Assembly (NCBI RefSeq): GCF_032854445.1
Contig: NC_088302.1
Span: forward strand, 12,459,338-12,523,337
DNA length: 64,000 nt
Direction: 5' to 3'
Origin: Liolophura sinensis
Lineage: Eukaryota; Mollusca; Polyplacophora; Chitonida; Chitonidae
In this document: one piece after another, positions 41,266-54,300 of the stretch
Numbering within the stretch: position 1 is the first letter of the stretch
Layout: each line of letters begins with the position of its first letter
Translations under genes and position numbers: made by a program
The notes under the pieces: generated by a model
Told to the model about the DNA's origin: nothing
Seen by the model: only the letters and a program-made list of their open reading frames with translations
Database searches by the model: none

Positions 41266-44200
41266 GTTTTTCTTCATGAAGGCCTTCAATGGAAGTATAG
41301 GAGAATCTTGGAAATTTCCTGGCATAGAATGGGGTTGAGCCCATGTCTCGTGTGACTTAACGAGTGAAATATAAAATAAATATCAAAGACTGGTCGTGCC
41401 TAACGGGTGAAATACGACATCTTATCAATTTACCCAGTTAGGGTATTATCCTTAGTGTTCATGTAAATGCTTCCTGGTACTTTGGCTTAAGCAGGATTGT
41501 AGGTAAAAATATGCAGTGATATGTTAATCACTGGCCTAGAATTACTCATAATGCTGCATTGCCATCACATTTAATACACAATCACACTGAAACCAATTCA
41601 AAGGGCACAGATCGTGATCCCAAGTCTCGTGGATGCTTAGTCCACCAGAGGAATCCCAGTTGATGCAGGAATACAATATACAAAACTACGGCTAAAGAGA
41701 GCAAGGTGAGGGCAATGAGGGCAGTGTGATTTAATTTGCAAATCGGCACAATGTTGATGGTGTGGTTTATTCTTCATTTTCTCAATTTTCTTTACTGAAC
41801 TGTATTCTTTCTTCTGCATGTGATTATCGTGGGTAAATTTCTGTTTATACCCATCCTAACAGTTAGGTTAGAATCTGCTTTAAACAGGAAGTATACGTAC
41901 GTTTACCGCTCATTCCTGTTTTAAACTTTGATTTTTAAGGAAAACTTTGAAATGTTTGGAAACACGTTGAGTAAGGAAGCTTCATGGATTAGATATCTTA
42001 TTTATGTTATTTACATGGTCATAAAAACTGTTTCAATAAGAAATACGCACAAGGTGAACGCTGCAGGATAAAGATAATCTCTAGGACAAAAACTCTTCCT
42101 CAGCTGATACTTGTTTAAAGCTCTCTTTTGCAAATAATAAATTCAAAACTCTTATATTCTGTAAATGGGTACTTTGATGTTTCTTGAATTTAACTGAACA
42201 AATACAGAAGTTTGTCAAGTTTGTGGATCAAAGAATTACAAAAGGCTTGCTTGGCCACCTGCTTTATTTACATATATGACATTTCGAGGTGCTAAAGAAA
42301 ACTATCATACCGTGATTCGCAATGCAAAGAATGGATTTAGCTTATTGAAGCTTACAAAGACTGCCTCATTTTGCTTACAACTAATTTATTCGAAAGACGG
42401 AAGGCGGCTTGTTTGTCTGATAGAATGAGGCACGCATAGAGGTCAAGCAAGCAAACAAACCTTAATCTACCAAGATAAACCGATTAGTTCGAGTACGAAA
42501 ACTCGGCTACACAAGAATGAACGCTACATACCATAGCACGTTATTCTCGGAGCAACCAAGCGAGACTTTAAATGGAAGGGAACAATTATTGTCAACAATC
42601 CTAATAGAATTAATGAGATGCAGAATTCGACATACTGAAAAGATGAAGCTGTATGATAAGTGTGAATAAAATAAACTTGGCTGTCTGCGTGAATGAAAAG
42701 CTAACCAAGCCTAAACGAATTTTGTTTATGTATGTAATTAAAATTTTAGAATTCGCATACATTGATTGCTCATCCAGGTATATGCGGTGGATCATTAAAT
42801 ATGTGTGTATTTTATTATTCTAAGGTTTTAAAACACAATTAAGCAATTGGATTTATTGGGTTAATTTTTCTAGTTAGAAGCCCAACATATTCACTCTTTA
42901 GTAAATGTTTTAAGTAAAAGAAAGAAGCTGGCTCACGCAGCACTACAGATAAAACTATAAGTTGATAGAAATTTCTTTTGACCAGTCGTATTAATGGTCT
43001 AGGCTAGGCGACTAGGCTATGTGTATGTACATCTCACCATAACTAAGTGCACGTCTTACCCAATTATAGAAACGCGCCTTTCCCTTGAGACGGCGCTTAC
43101 AATATGGCATATTTAGCATTCTTGAAAGAAGTCAGTTCTACCAGGTATGTTCAAAATATCCTTTAATGTATAAAATATACTTCCATGTATAGAGTGGAAG
43201 TTTCATTCGACCCTTTTATTCGTTGGGCTGAATCTATGTTGACCAGAGAGGATATTGGTTCAACACTGGAGCATATACTCGAGGATCAAAAACATTAACC
43301 CTGAGTGTCAATCAAGAGATGCCACCAATAGTCATAGACCATCTGAAAGAGTAAATAAGAGGAAATGTTTAATGGTGAAAATAAGACATTTGGCGCTTAT
43401 TATATAAAGTTCATATTAAAACAGAAAAGAACATATCCGGAAAATTTCATCGTAAATCATAAACGAAGCAAAAATTAATGTCAGGTGATCTATTAATCTC
43501 AACCGTTTCAGCGGAATTATATGATTTAAGGGATGTCACTCATTCCCTATATTCATATACCTCTAAGGTTATCTCCCCTTAACAACACCGCTAGTTAAAG
43601 TTTACGTGAAGATGGCGAGTAGATTCAATGGTGAATACATGTCTATTGTGTCTCTTTTAGCTGTTGGTTTCTTATTGCAGGAGTCTTTTGTCAGCTGTTG
43701 GCCTATACCTGCTCAGTACAGTGCTTTCATATATACAACACACTGATTCCCAAATCTCGTCATGCATTTCTTCATTTCCAGCGATATTTCTTTCTGTGTT
43801 TTCAGTTCTCTAAAAAAAACTCTACACAGCATGACCACTATGTTTTTGATTCGTGGTTGCTGAAAGTGAAGTCATAACATTTTCTTACCTTGGTAACCTT
43901 CATGGGGCTGGGCAATAAGCTTTCCGTTATATCCAACGCAAACAAGATTCTGATATATTTTTTCAAGATTGAAAATAGCAGTGCAGACATTTATCGTATA
44001 TCAACGGTATTATCCAATCAGTACTCCGTTTCTCCTCAGTTCGGAGGCAAATCTTGCACCTAATTGCCCAAATTGCGCATATATAACCTCTAAACACATT
44101 GCCCTTCGTTGCCCACAACATAATGAACAATAGCATTTTCCTAGGTCCAACTTACTGTTTCTCAAAAACCCTTCAAAGGACTTTTAATCGAATTGCTCAA

Positions 44201-45192
44201 CTAATCAAAGCATTTGTGCTTAAGTCAGGCAAAAAATAGATTCTCTATAGGAAATTTCTTCCACATACTCAGAGTATGTATGCAAAAATGGTGGAACTCA
44301 AATGATCGTTGGCGGAAATCCAACAAAAATGGAAAAAAAACACGCATCCTAAGTCAAAGGCAGAGCATTGACTGAACATATTTTGTTTCAAATACAGGAA
44401 GAAAATATAAGAAGAATGCAAAACTACACATTTTTCCATGAATATAGCCACATTTCTTCCAACGTTTGCTGAAACCACAAGATTTTTGCATTTGTTTATG
44501 CCATTATGTGATTTGTGCAAGCCTATCCCAGATTGCCTGACTCATCAAACGACACTCACAGATCTGTTCACTATTGGAACAGTGCGGTGTTTTAAATTGC
44601 TATTGGTTTACTTAAGGCGTCTTTCTATCGATCAGTGACCGTATTCACTGGCATTATGTTGTCAACTAGCGAAAATGCGGGTAACCAAGCTACCTGCCTC
44701 AGTAAACCCTCCAACTGTTTAAATGTTTACCTTACAAAAGCAAACACATTATAAAACATTATAAAACGCAGATTAGACACATTTTATTTACTGTTCCAGT
44801 CGGAGTATTGTTCGTAGTCATCCCGGTAATTTGCACCGCCGTTTGTTTTACTAATTTATAGTAAAGAATTCATCCTACCTTTCCTCTGTCTAATCCCATA
44901 TACTTTTTGGCATGGCGGACAGTTTTTAATGTTTGTGTATTGCTAATATTACAAACAAACGTGAACACTGGGTAGTTGCGAAATTCACGTCAATCATTTG
45001 TGGTGTTGGCTAGATTGCAGGTGAGCGCACAGCAATGGATTATACTCAATAATAATAGATAGTCATAAACGTTCAAATCAAGGACAAAGACAGTGAAGGC
45101 CGTGTAACGTAAATAAGTGTGTGCAGAGGGTCAACTACACACAGTGCTGAGCACTTGGCTTCGAAACTTCGAAACGGAACAACTTTTACAAA

Positions 45193-45329
45193 ATGACCAA
45201 GGCCAGAGTAGATGATTTGACTGTTGCGAACCCTGGAATATCTGGAGAGCCAAAAGTCTCCGTCTCTGAAAATGTCAATATTTCCGGTCTTAGGCAGGTA
45301 TGCGAAAAGGGAACATCATTTGCCCGGAG
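45193..45329 (+). CDS. DEG/ENaC exon 1: start codon and cytosolic N-terminus
   Basis: The ATG at 45193 sits in a favourable context (ACAAAATGA) and opens 45 codons plus two bases, ending at a consensus donor CCGGAG|GTAAGT. The peptide begins MTKARVDDL and ends VCEKGTSFAR. The split codon completes with the first base of exon 2 to give arginine, so the chain reads ...SFAR-R-LIWLLLLL. An alternative donor, CAG|GTATGC after 45297, would leave phase 0 and would not match exon 2. The His-Gly pair usually found between this segment and TM1 is absent here. The 5' UTR and promoter could not be delimited; I saw no convincing TATA box. Confidence 0.7.
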
Positions 45330-48300
45330 GTAAGTATTTGTTTTCTTCTACACCACATTCACATCACTACTAACCACAACGTACATGGACTCAGTGCTGG
45401 TCTTAGACCGGTTATTTGTAGATTAATAACTTTCATTGTTCGTAGGGATCTTGGTGACAATAAGGGGTCAACAAGGCCCGTAATGTCGATTACGTAAACT
45501 TACGTTTGTTAAGGACTTGTAATAACCCAACATGGCATGCAGAACTATACACCACATTCGGGGGAAAGATTGATGGTTTACCACGGTCGTATTGATGGTT
45601 TATCCCAGTCAGATTGGTGGTTTACCCCGGTCAGATTGGGGGTTTATCCCGGTCAGATAGGGGGTTTATCCCGGTCAGATTGGTGGTTTGCCCCGGTCAG
45701 ATTGGGGGTTTATCCCAGTCAGATTGTCGGTTTAACCCGGTCAGATTGGTGGTTTACCCTGGTCAGATTGGGGGTTTATCCCAATCAGATTGTTGGTTTA
45801 ACCCGGTCAGACTGGGGGTTTACCCCAGTCAGATTGTTGGTTTACTCCGGTCATATTGGTGGTTTACCCCAGTCAGATTAGTGGTTTACCCTGGTCAGAT
45901 TGGTGGTTTATCCCGGTCAGATTGGTGGTTTACTCTGGTCAGATTGGTGGTTTACCCCGGTCAGATTGAGGGTTTACTCCGGTCAAATTGAGGGTTTATC
46001 CCAGTCAGATTGGGGGTTTATTCCAGTGCGATTGGGGGTTTATCCTGGTCAGATTGGGGGTTTACCCTGGTCAGATTGGGGGTTTGCCCTGGTCAGATTG
46101 GTGGTTTATCCAGGTCATATTGGTGGTTTGCCCTGGTGAGATTGGTGGTTTATCCCGGTCAGATTGGTGGTTTATTCCTGTCAGATTGGTGGTTTGCCCT
46201 GGTGAGATTGGTGGTTTATCCCGGTCAGACTGGTGGTTTATCCCGGTCAGACTGGTGGTTTATCCCGGTCAGACTGGTGGTTTACTCTGGTCAGATTGGG
46301 GGTTTATCCCGGTCAGATTGGTGGTTTATCCCGGTCAGATTGGTGGTTTATCCCGGTCAGATTGGGGATTTGCCCTGGTCAGATTGGGGGTTTATCCCGG
46401 TCAGATTGGTGGTTTGCCCTAGTCAGATTGGTGGTTTATCCCGGTCAGTCTGGTGGTTTGCCCTAGTCAGATTGGTGGTTTATCCCGGTCAGATTGGTGG
46501 TTTGCCCTGGTCAGATTGGTGGTTTATCCAGGTCATATTGGTGGTTTGCCCTGGTGAGATTGGTGGTTTATCCCGGTCAGATTGGTGGTTTATTCCTGTC
46601 AGATTGGTGGTTTGCCCTGGTGAGATTGGTGGTTTATCCCGGTCAGACTGGTGGTTTATCCGGTCAGACTGGTGGTTTATCCCGGTCAGACTGGTGGTTT
46701 ACTCTGGTCAGATTGGGGGTTTATCCCGGTCAGATTGGTGGTTTATCCCGGTCAGATTGGGGATTTGCCCTGGTCAGATTGGGGGTTTATCCCGGTCAGA
46801 TTGGTGGTTTGCCCTAGTCAGATTGGTGGTTTATCCCGGTCAGTCTGGTGGTTTGCCCTAGTCAGATTGGTGGTTTATCCCGGTCAGATTGGTGGTTTGC
46901 CCTGGTCAGATTGGTGGTTTATCCCGGTCAGATTGAGGGTTTACCCCGGTCAGATTGGTGGTTTACTCCCGTCAGATTTTTGGTTTACTCCCGTCAGATT
47001 GGTGGCTTACCCCGGTCAGATCTGACTGATGTAAACCCCCAGTCTAGTTTGCCCCGGTCAGCCTGTTGGTCTACCTTAGTCAGATTGGGGCTTTATCCCG
47101 GTTAGCTTGTTGGTTTACCCTCGTCAGATTGGTGGACCGCTATTAATTTGAAGAGAAACAAAACAATCAATCAATCATACACAGACTAGCTCAGCAATTC
47201 ATTTGGCAGTCTTAACCAACTGGAGAGTTCCAAGAGTTTGCAATAAAGCCCCGATAAATGTATTCCTACATGTACACGACTTACAAATACATGAAGTGGA
47301 ATAGGTTTACACAGCAAACATTGTCTTCAGTTTCTAACAGAAAGACAAATACACTCACAATTAATGTTCTCATTTTTCTTAGTGTCGACAAACCAAAAGT
47401 ATTTTGTATGTCAGCACACGTGAAAATAAATTTCCAGAGAGTTGATATCCCAGCTTGATTTATACACCAACTTTTAAGCTCTTTCCAAATTAAGTATTTA
47501 TTTATTTGATTGGTGTTTTACGCCGTACTCAAGAATATTTCACTTATACAATGGCGACCTGCACTATGGTGGGAAACCCCCGACCATCCACTTGTTTCAA
47601 AAGTAACTATGATAGAATGACGTCATAAAAAATGGATGAGGCATAACCGTGACACGATGAATTGTACAAAAATCACGCCCTTGGATAGGATAAACATCAA
47701 TAGCATTTTTGGGTTTCAGTTCTTCAATAATTTTGATAGTTTTCACATGTAATGTAAACCGGTATGAAAACAGGGCAGACTTCTAATGGAGTATTCATCA
47801 TGCACTGGAACCCTCGCCACGTCACTGCTGGTCTTTTATCGTGTTTATTCTTGGGGCTGCAAAACCTAAGTGAAAAAATATTTAAAATCACATGTTATTT
47901 ACTAATAATAATGCAGCAAGTTAGCATATATATACTACCAGGCAAAAGAAAGGTTTCGCCGTATTTTTTGTCATAAAAACAGTAAAAGCGCGGTTCCGGG
48001 TTTGATTCTAAGCAGGACTTAGCGTATGACTGCATCGTTTCCTCTACCAGAATGTATCGTCAAGAAAGCAGCAATTGGAATTGTGAAATTGCGACCACAT
48101 GCAAAACTTCCTTTTGAGGCATGGCTCGTGATGCACGTGCGGTAATGTTGCATAAATACTCTTGCTGGAAAGAGCAGACATTCAGTGACCGAAAAAACAC
48201 AAACAGTATGCCAAGACAACGCAAGCGCAACGAGACCAGGCCATCGGTATGTCCACCATGGGAGTCTCGCAAAGTCACATTGCAAGAACGTTCAACTGCA

Positions 48301-51300
48301 GCCAAACCACCATCAGGAGGTTGTTGATACGCTATCAGCAGACAGGCCAGACCCAAGACAGACCAAGATCGGGAAGACCGAGGGTAACAACTGCGGCTGA
48401 AGATCGCTACATCCGGCAGATCCACCTCCGAAACCGATTCCTTTTTTGAGAGAATATTTCACAATGATTTCTGTTTATGAACCAATCTTCTTAATTCTTA
48501 TATCTGCCTTTGTTTTTGTTTTATGGGCTCAAGAAGTGGGTGAAACCTTTCTTTTGTCTGGTAGTTTAGTAACACCCCATCCCCCTAATCCAGCACACTG
48601 GAGTACCCACTGTTTACATTTCACGTCCTTTAACAGTAGCGTTGATGTTGATGTGGACATCATGGATAGGCTGAAAATTTTGTTTTAGATCAATTTTGTG
48701 GTTCCCACTGCTAGGAAACGTACAAAGGCTCGCTCAGAACTACATCTGTCTGAAGGAAGGAGACACCTTTGCCGCCAAAGTTATGTAGTCCCATTCCTGC
48801 ATTTGCAATGATGTATTGTGGACAAACTGGTGACGTAGTACTCATGTGTTACAAGACAACAATGGTCAGTCCGGCTTGGACCTGAGTTGCCATTTCGCGG
48901 GAATATGCACCCAATTGAATTCACTATACCATCAACGAATTTGTGATAATATGTCCAGCCGTTTTACAGGACCATCTTGCCGGTATTACTCTTGGTCAAC
49001 TCAGAACTGACAGCTCATATCTGCCTGAAGTAGCTAAATTAACAATATCGTTTACGAATTTTTATGAAGCACTTTGTATAATTGTTGTACAGAGCTATCT
49101 CACTAGTGTTGTTTTTCGCCAGCTCAGAACCATATCTGCCTGAAGTAGCTAAATTAACAACATCGTTTACGAATTTTTGTGAAGCACTTTGTATAACTGT
49201 TGTACAGAGCTATCTCACTAGTGTTGTTTTTCGCCAGCTCAGAACCATATCTGCCTGAAGTAGCTAAATTAACAATATCGATTACGAATTTTTGTGAAGC
49301 ACTTTGTATAACTGTTGTACAGAGCTATCTCACTAGTGTTATTTTTCGCCAGCTCAGAACCATATCCGCCTGAAGTAGCTAAATTAACAATATCGATTAC
49401 GAATTTTTGTGAAGCACTTTGTATAATTGTTGTACAGAGCTATCTCACTAGTGTTATTTTTCGCCAGCTCAGAACCATATCCGCCTGAAGTAGCTAAATT
49501 AACAATATCGATTACGAATTTTTGTGAAGCACTTTGTATAATTGTTGTTCAGAGCTATCTCACTAGTGTTATTTTTCGCCAGCTCAGAACCATATCTGCC
49601 TGAAGTAACTAAATTAACAACATCGTTCACGAATTTTTGTGAAGCACTTTGTATAATTGTTGTACAGAGCTATCTCACTAGTGTTGTTTTCGCCAGCTCA
49701 GAACCATATCTGCCTGAAGTGTCTAAATTAACAATATCGATTACGAATTTTTGTGAAGCACTTTGTATAACTGTTGTACAGAGCTATCTCACTAGTGTTG
49801 TTTTTCGCCAGCTCAGAACCATATCTGCCTGAAGTAGCTAAATTAACAATATCGATTACGAATTTTTGTGAAGCACTTTGTATAATTGTTGTACAGAGCT
49901 ATCTCACTAGTGTTGTTTTTCGCCAGCTCAGAACCATATCCGCCTGAAGTAGCTAAATTAACAACACCATTCACGAATTTTTGTGAAGCACTTTGTATAA
50001 TTGTTGTACAGAACTATCTCACTAGTGTTGTTTTTCGCCAGCACAGAACCATATCTGCCCGAATTGGCTAAATTAACAACATCGTTTACGAATTTATGTG
50101 AAGCACTTTGTATAACTGTTGTTCAGAGCTATCTCACTAGTGTTGTTTTTCGCCAGCTCAGAACCATATCTGCTTGAAGTAGCTAAATTAACTATATCGT
50201 TTACGATCTTTTGTGAAGCACTTTGTATAATTGTTGTATAGAGCTATCTCACTAGTGTTGTTTTTTGGTCAGCTCAGAGCAATGTCTGTCTGAAGTAGCT
50301 AAATTAACAATATCATTTACGAATTTGTGTGAAATAATTTGTCTAATTGGTTTACAGACTGATCTGGCTATTGTTGCTTTTGGCCGGAACGTCTTTCTTG
50401 GTCTATCAGGTGTACAGGACCGTTAACTACTTTCTATCCGGACCCACCATACAGACAACGTCCACTGTCTACCCCTCTGATGTGCCATTCCCAGCGGTGA
50501 CAATCTGTAACCAAAACACAATCAGGTATATCAACTGTTACTCTTTACAATGATTCTTAAAGTGAAAGATTGCTAACAAATGAAGCAATGCTCACTGGGC
50601 TGTCAACCGAAAGACTGGTAAATATATTTTCATTTAATTTCTTATTTTTCTTTATATTCATATATATATATATGTATATATAGAAGGTGTTTAGGTACTA
50701 TAATGTCAAAGTTGTTGTCTCACTGTAAACAAAGCTTTTACATGTATTATTATTACCCACGAGTAAAAGATTATGTAAATAATGTTGTGAAAATCGCATG
50801 AAGGTGAATATAAAGTGACACCAGAGTGCCCAGACACTATCAATACGGTTCATAAAACCTACCTTAAAATTCAAACATCTAATTCCATCTTAAAATTTCC
50901 GAAAAAATCAGTAAAATTAACCTTATATATATTTTACACGTCTCGTTATGATTACCCCCTGAACGTAGGACTCATTGTACAACACATGTGGGAAATAACC
51001 AGTTCGTGCTTTTAAAACGTTTGTGTTACATTTGGCAATCAAAAAATGGCCCATAACTTGTCGCTCCGATTTGAGTATGCTTGCTTTTAGGCTTGCTGTG
51101 TTTAACATGTTTTTTTCCAGTAATGCACAGCCTTGATATGTTGATATTTATTTATTTATTTCATTGGTGTTTTACGCCATACTCACTTATTTCATTTACA
51201 CGCCGGCGGCCAGCATTGTGGTGGGAGAAAACTGAGCAGATCGGTTGTTGCTTTAGGTCACCAAGGTGCCGAGTTTTCAGAGTTTTACCATGTTACCTAC

Positions 51301-54300
51301 ACCCGCGAACTTTTGATCAGTCACTAAGGCGAAATGTCATTGAATTGGGATTATCATTGAATTGTAATTTTTCACAGGATAAGCACCACTTTCTTTTCAC
51401 CGTATTTTCAAGAGGAAACGTCAGAAAGATCACCGCTCGTATATGAGTCTTTGTTGATGTTAATGGCGTTACTGAACAGGAATGCTAGTCGGCTGGAGGA
51501 CGTTGACTTGAGCCAAATGTTTGGAGGTAGAACAGATTTCACATTAGAAACATTCTACAAGCAAAGCGGTCACACCATAGAAAGCATGATCAAACGGTAA
51601 GCTGAAGTATAAAGTAAGAACTACATTTAAAATGGTTACCATTCATTTAGGCGAATGTGTAAGAGGCATCACTAAAGTTGTTGTCAAAGAAAATATTTCC
51701 AACAATGTTAGATCATGTTACTGCAATGTTGATTAATCACTGTCTTTGACAGTCTTCTGTCCGTGGCCTCAATCTCAACATCCATCTGACGAGACACGGA
51801 AGGATATCACAAGCACATGAATGTGGACGGAAAGACTGGCATTCGCAATTATAGCCATTATAGGCTTAAATTATCTTAGATAATGGGCACACCAATGATG
51901 TTGCAGATTGCAAATGTCAGTGACTGCCAGAATTAAAAGCGGTATTGGATATACCAATGATATTGACTTTAGAGCGGTAATCTCAGACTTATGAATGGTA
52001 ATTGATATATCAATGATACTGACTGTCAGACTTATGAACGTAATAGATATACCACTGTTTTTGATTTTGCATACTTCAGTTATTTGCATGTTTAATCAGA
52101 TATATACATATTACTAACTGTCAAATTTCACAGTACAATGGATATAGTATATAGTGTTTGATTGTCATTTTTTCAAAATGTTGACGGAAGTACCAGAGGC
52201 CAAGTTTCTGAGGATTCATAGTATTGGTAGATATGCAACGATATTTTCAGATTTCATTGTTACAGGTGACAATGTTTATTTTCCAAGTTTACAACATAAA
52301 ACCGTGCATGTAGTCACAGAGTCTCGTTTTTGACTCGTTCTACAAGTACGCCCAAAATAGCTAGACTGATGTTATAGACTGTTGTGATATGAAGTTGTGA
52401 AATGTTTATTACCACCTGTAACTCGTTCTTTAGATGAACGCACCCCGGAAGGCGTTGTGATCGCTAAACTGATGTTACACGCTGCTGGTGTTATAGTTTG
52501 AAGCTTAGAAATGATTTAGCACCCTTGACTCGCTCTGTAGTCGTGAATACCCCAGAAGGCGTTGTGATATAACGAGACTGATGTTACAGACTGATTACGT
52601 TATAATGTTGAATTGTGAAATGTTTTTACTGTCTTTGACCCGTAAATACCCCAGAAGGCGTTGTAATGGCTATACTGATGTTGCACTCGTTGTTTACGTT
52701 GTGGTGTAAAACTGTAAAATCGATCCATTTGTCAGCCACACCGGCATTATCGTGGCGATTGTAACTTTAAATCACACATATGGATTTTATGGTGACAGAG
52801 ATATGTGTTATTTTAATAAGGATATCAGGATATAAGGATCTGGATAAAGTATTAGGTAAATAGTGCCCTGAAAGGCTGCATTAGGTGTTGTACTGTGTGG
52901 CATTGTGGTCTTGTCTGCAGCTGTGTGTTCAACGGAGTGCCGTGCCGACGTGAATGGTTCACAGCTCAACTCACAGACGCCGGTCACTGCTACACGTTCA
53001 ATGGCGCAAACAAAGACGGCGGCCTGCGGACGGCTTTACGTGGTGAGTGTTTCTACATTACTATTGCAATGACAACCGTAGGTTCGCTATCAGAGATAAA
53101 TATCCATCGGTAAATATGCACTTTCTATTGATTCTGGGTTTACAGAGTCGATTCTCACTGGCTGGTGTACTAGATAGGCAAGTCCAGCCTATGCCGTGCC
53201 TAAGTTGAATTTTAAGTATGATACTTTTATTCAACTGTGACCAAGGCTGCAAAGTTTAGCCCATATGACCCTGGTCTCCATTATTAGCCAGTCAATGTCG
53301 ATTCTGTTCCTCTTCAATGATCAACTCGGGGTGGGATTTCCGTAACTGAGCACAAAGACTCGGGAGCCTCCTATCAATGCGGTCGCCGTGAGTTCTAGTC
53401 CAGCTCATGCCGGCTTTCTCTCACGTTGTGGAAGGGAGGGAGCAACCTGCACACGGCCTTGGCCCCCCCCCCCCATCTAACTCTGCACAGTTTCCAGCCA
53501 CCATAATTCTGACCATTGTCGTACAAGTAGATAAATAAAACAATAAAATCACCGCCAAATCGCTACAACAGACGAATAAAGCTTGATATATTGCATCCAA
53601 AATATAGACCAAATGGTGACCTAGTGTCAAACATCCGTCTATGAGACAAAACTCCCTCACTGATTAGGAAAATGCAAAGATATGAACGCGTTCCATTCAC
53701 AAAGGCAGATCAATTACATTAATGATGATATTTTAGGACCATTTGGTTTAAAGTGAAAGACAGCATCTGACTAATGTTTATGTCCACTGAAAGATGAAAG
53801 CTGTGGACTTCGGCGATGAGCGCCCCAGTGATAAATATAGCTTTCAAGGAAATTGGACATACTGGAGGAATATTTCTTCTACTGCTTGAACTGTTGATAC
53901 AGCAGGCCCACTATATCATTCCCGGTTCAGGTCGTAGCATCCGGCGACGTTGTTTCAATAGCCTAGCAGATGCACGGCCGCGGTATTCCCGCTTCAGGTC
54001 GTAGCATCCGGCGACCTTGTTTCAATAGCCTAGCTGCAGATGCACGGCCGCGGTATTCCCGCTTCAGGTCGTAGCATCCGGCAACGCTGTTTCAATAGCC
54101 TAGATGCAGATGCACGGCCGCGGTATTCCCGGTTCAGGTCGTAGCATCCGGCGACGTTGCTTCAATAGCCTAGCTGTAGGTGTACGGCCGCAGTATTCCT
54201 GGTTCAGGTCGTAGCATCCAGCGGGGTGGTGCTGGGGATTTTAACCCGAATTAAATGCTTACAAAATTACAGAAGGATTGTTGTACAACTAGATTCATGC

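Larger units (their letters stand above)
25791..45192. other. No gene supported upstream of the channel gene, apart from listed repeats
   Basis: A 176-codon minus-strand frame at 34660-35190, a 114-codon plus frame at 40180-40524 and overlapping 97/105-codon frames at 28.1 kb resemble no family I know. A GC-rich patch lies at 28740-28990. Short direct duplications occur at 38.70/38.78 kb (TTATTGTGCTGACCAGATA) and 39.21/39.24 kb (TGAAGACACTGCT / CGAAGACACTGCT). Confidence 0.5.

Noticed and set aside
45537-47105. Long tryptophan/glycine-rich ORFs up to 283 codons on the plus strand
   Set aside because: A 22-bp unit cycles through the three frames; all three are open at once. Minisatellite artefact inside an intron.
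48019-48425. Minus-strand ORFs of 88 and 121 codons
   Set aside because: Antisense shadows of the Tc1 transposase relic.
53461-53473. C homopolymer (also near 8690 and 22655, and G near 18165)
   Set aside because: Simple mononucleotide runs, possibly with length errors; no function inferred.
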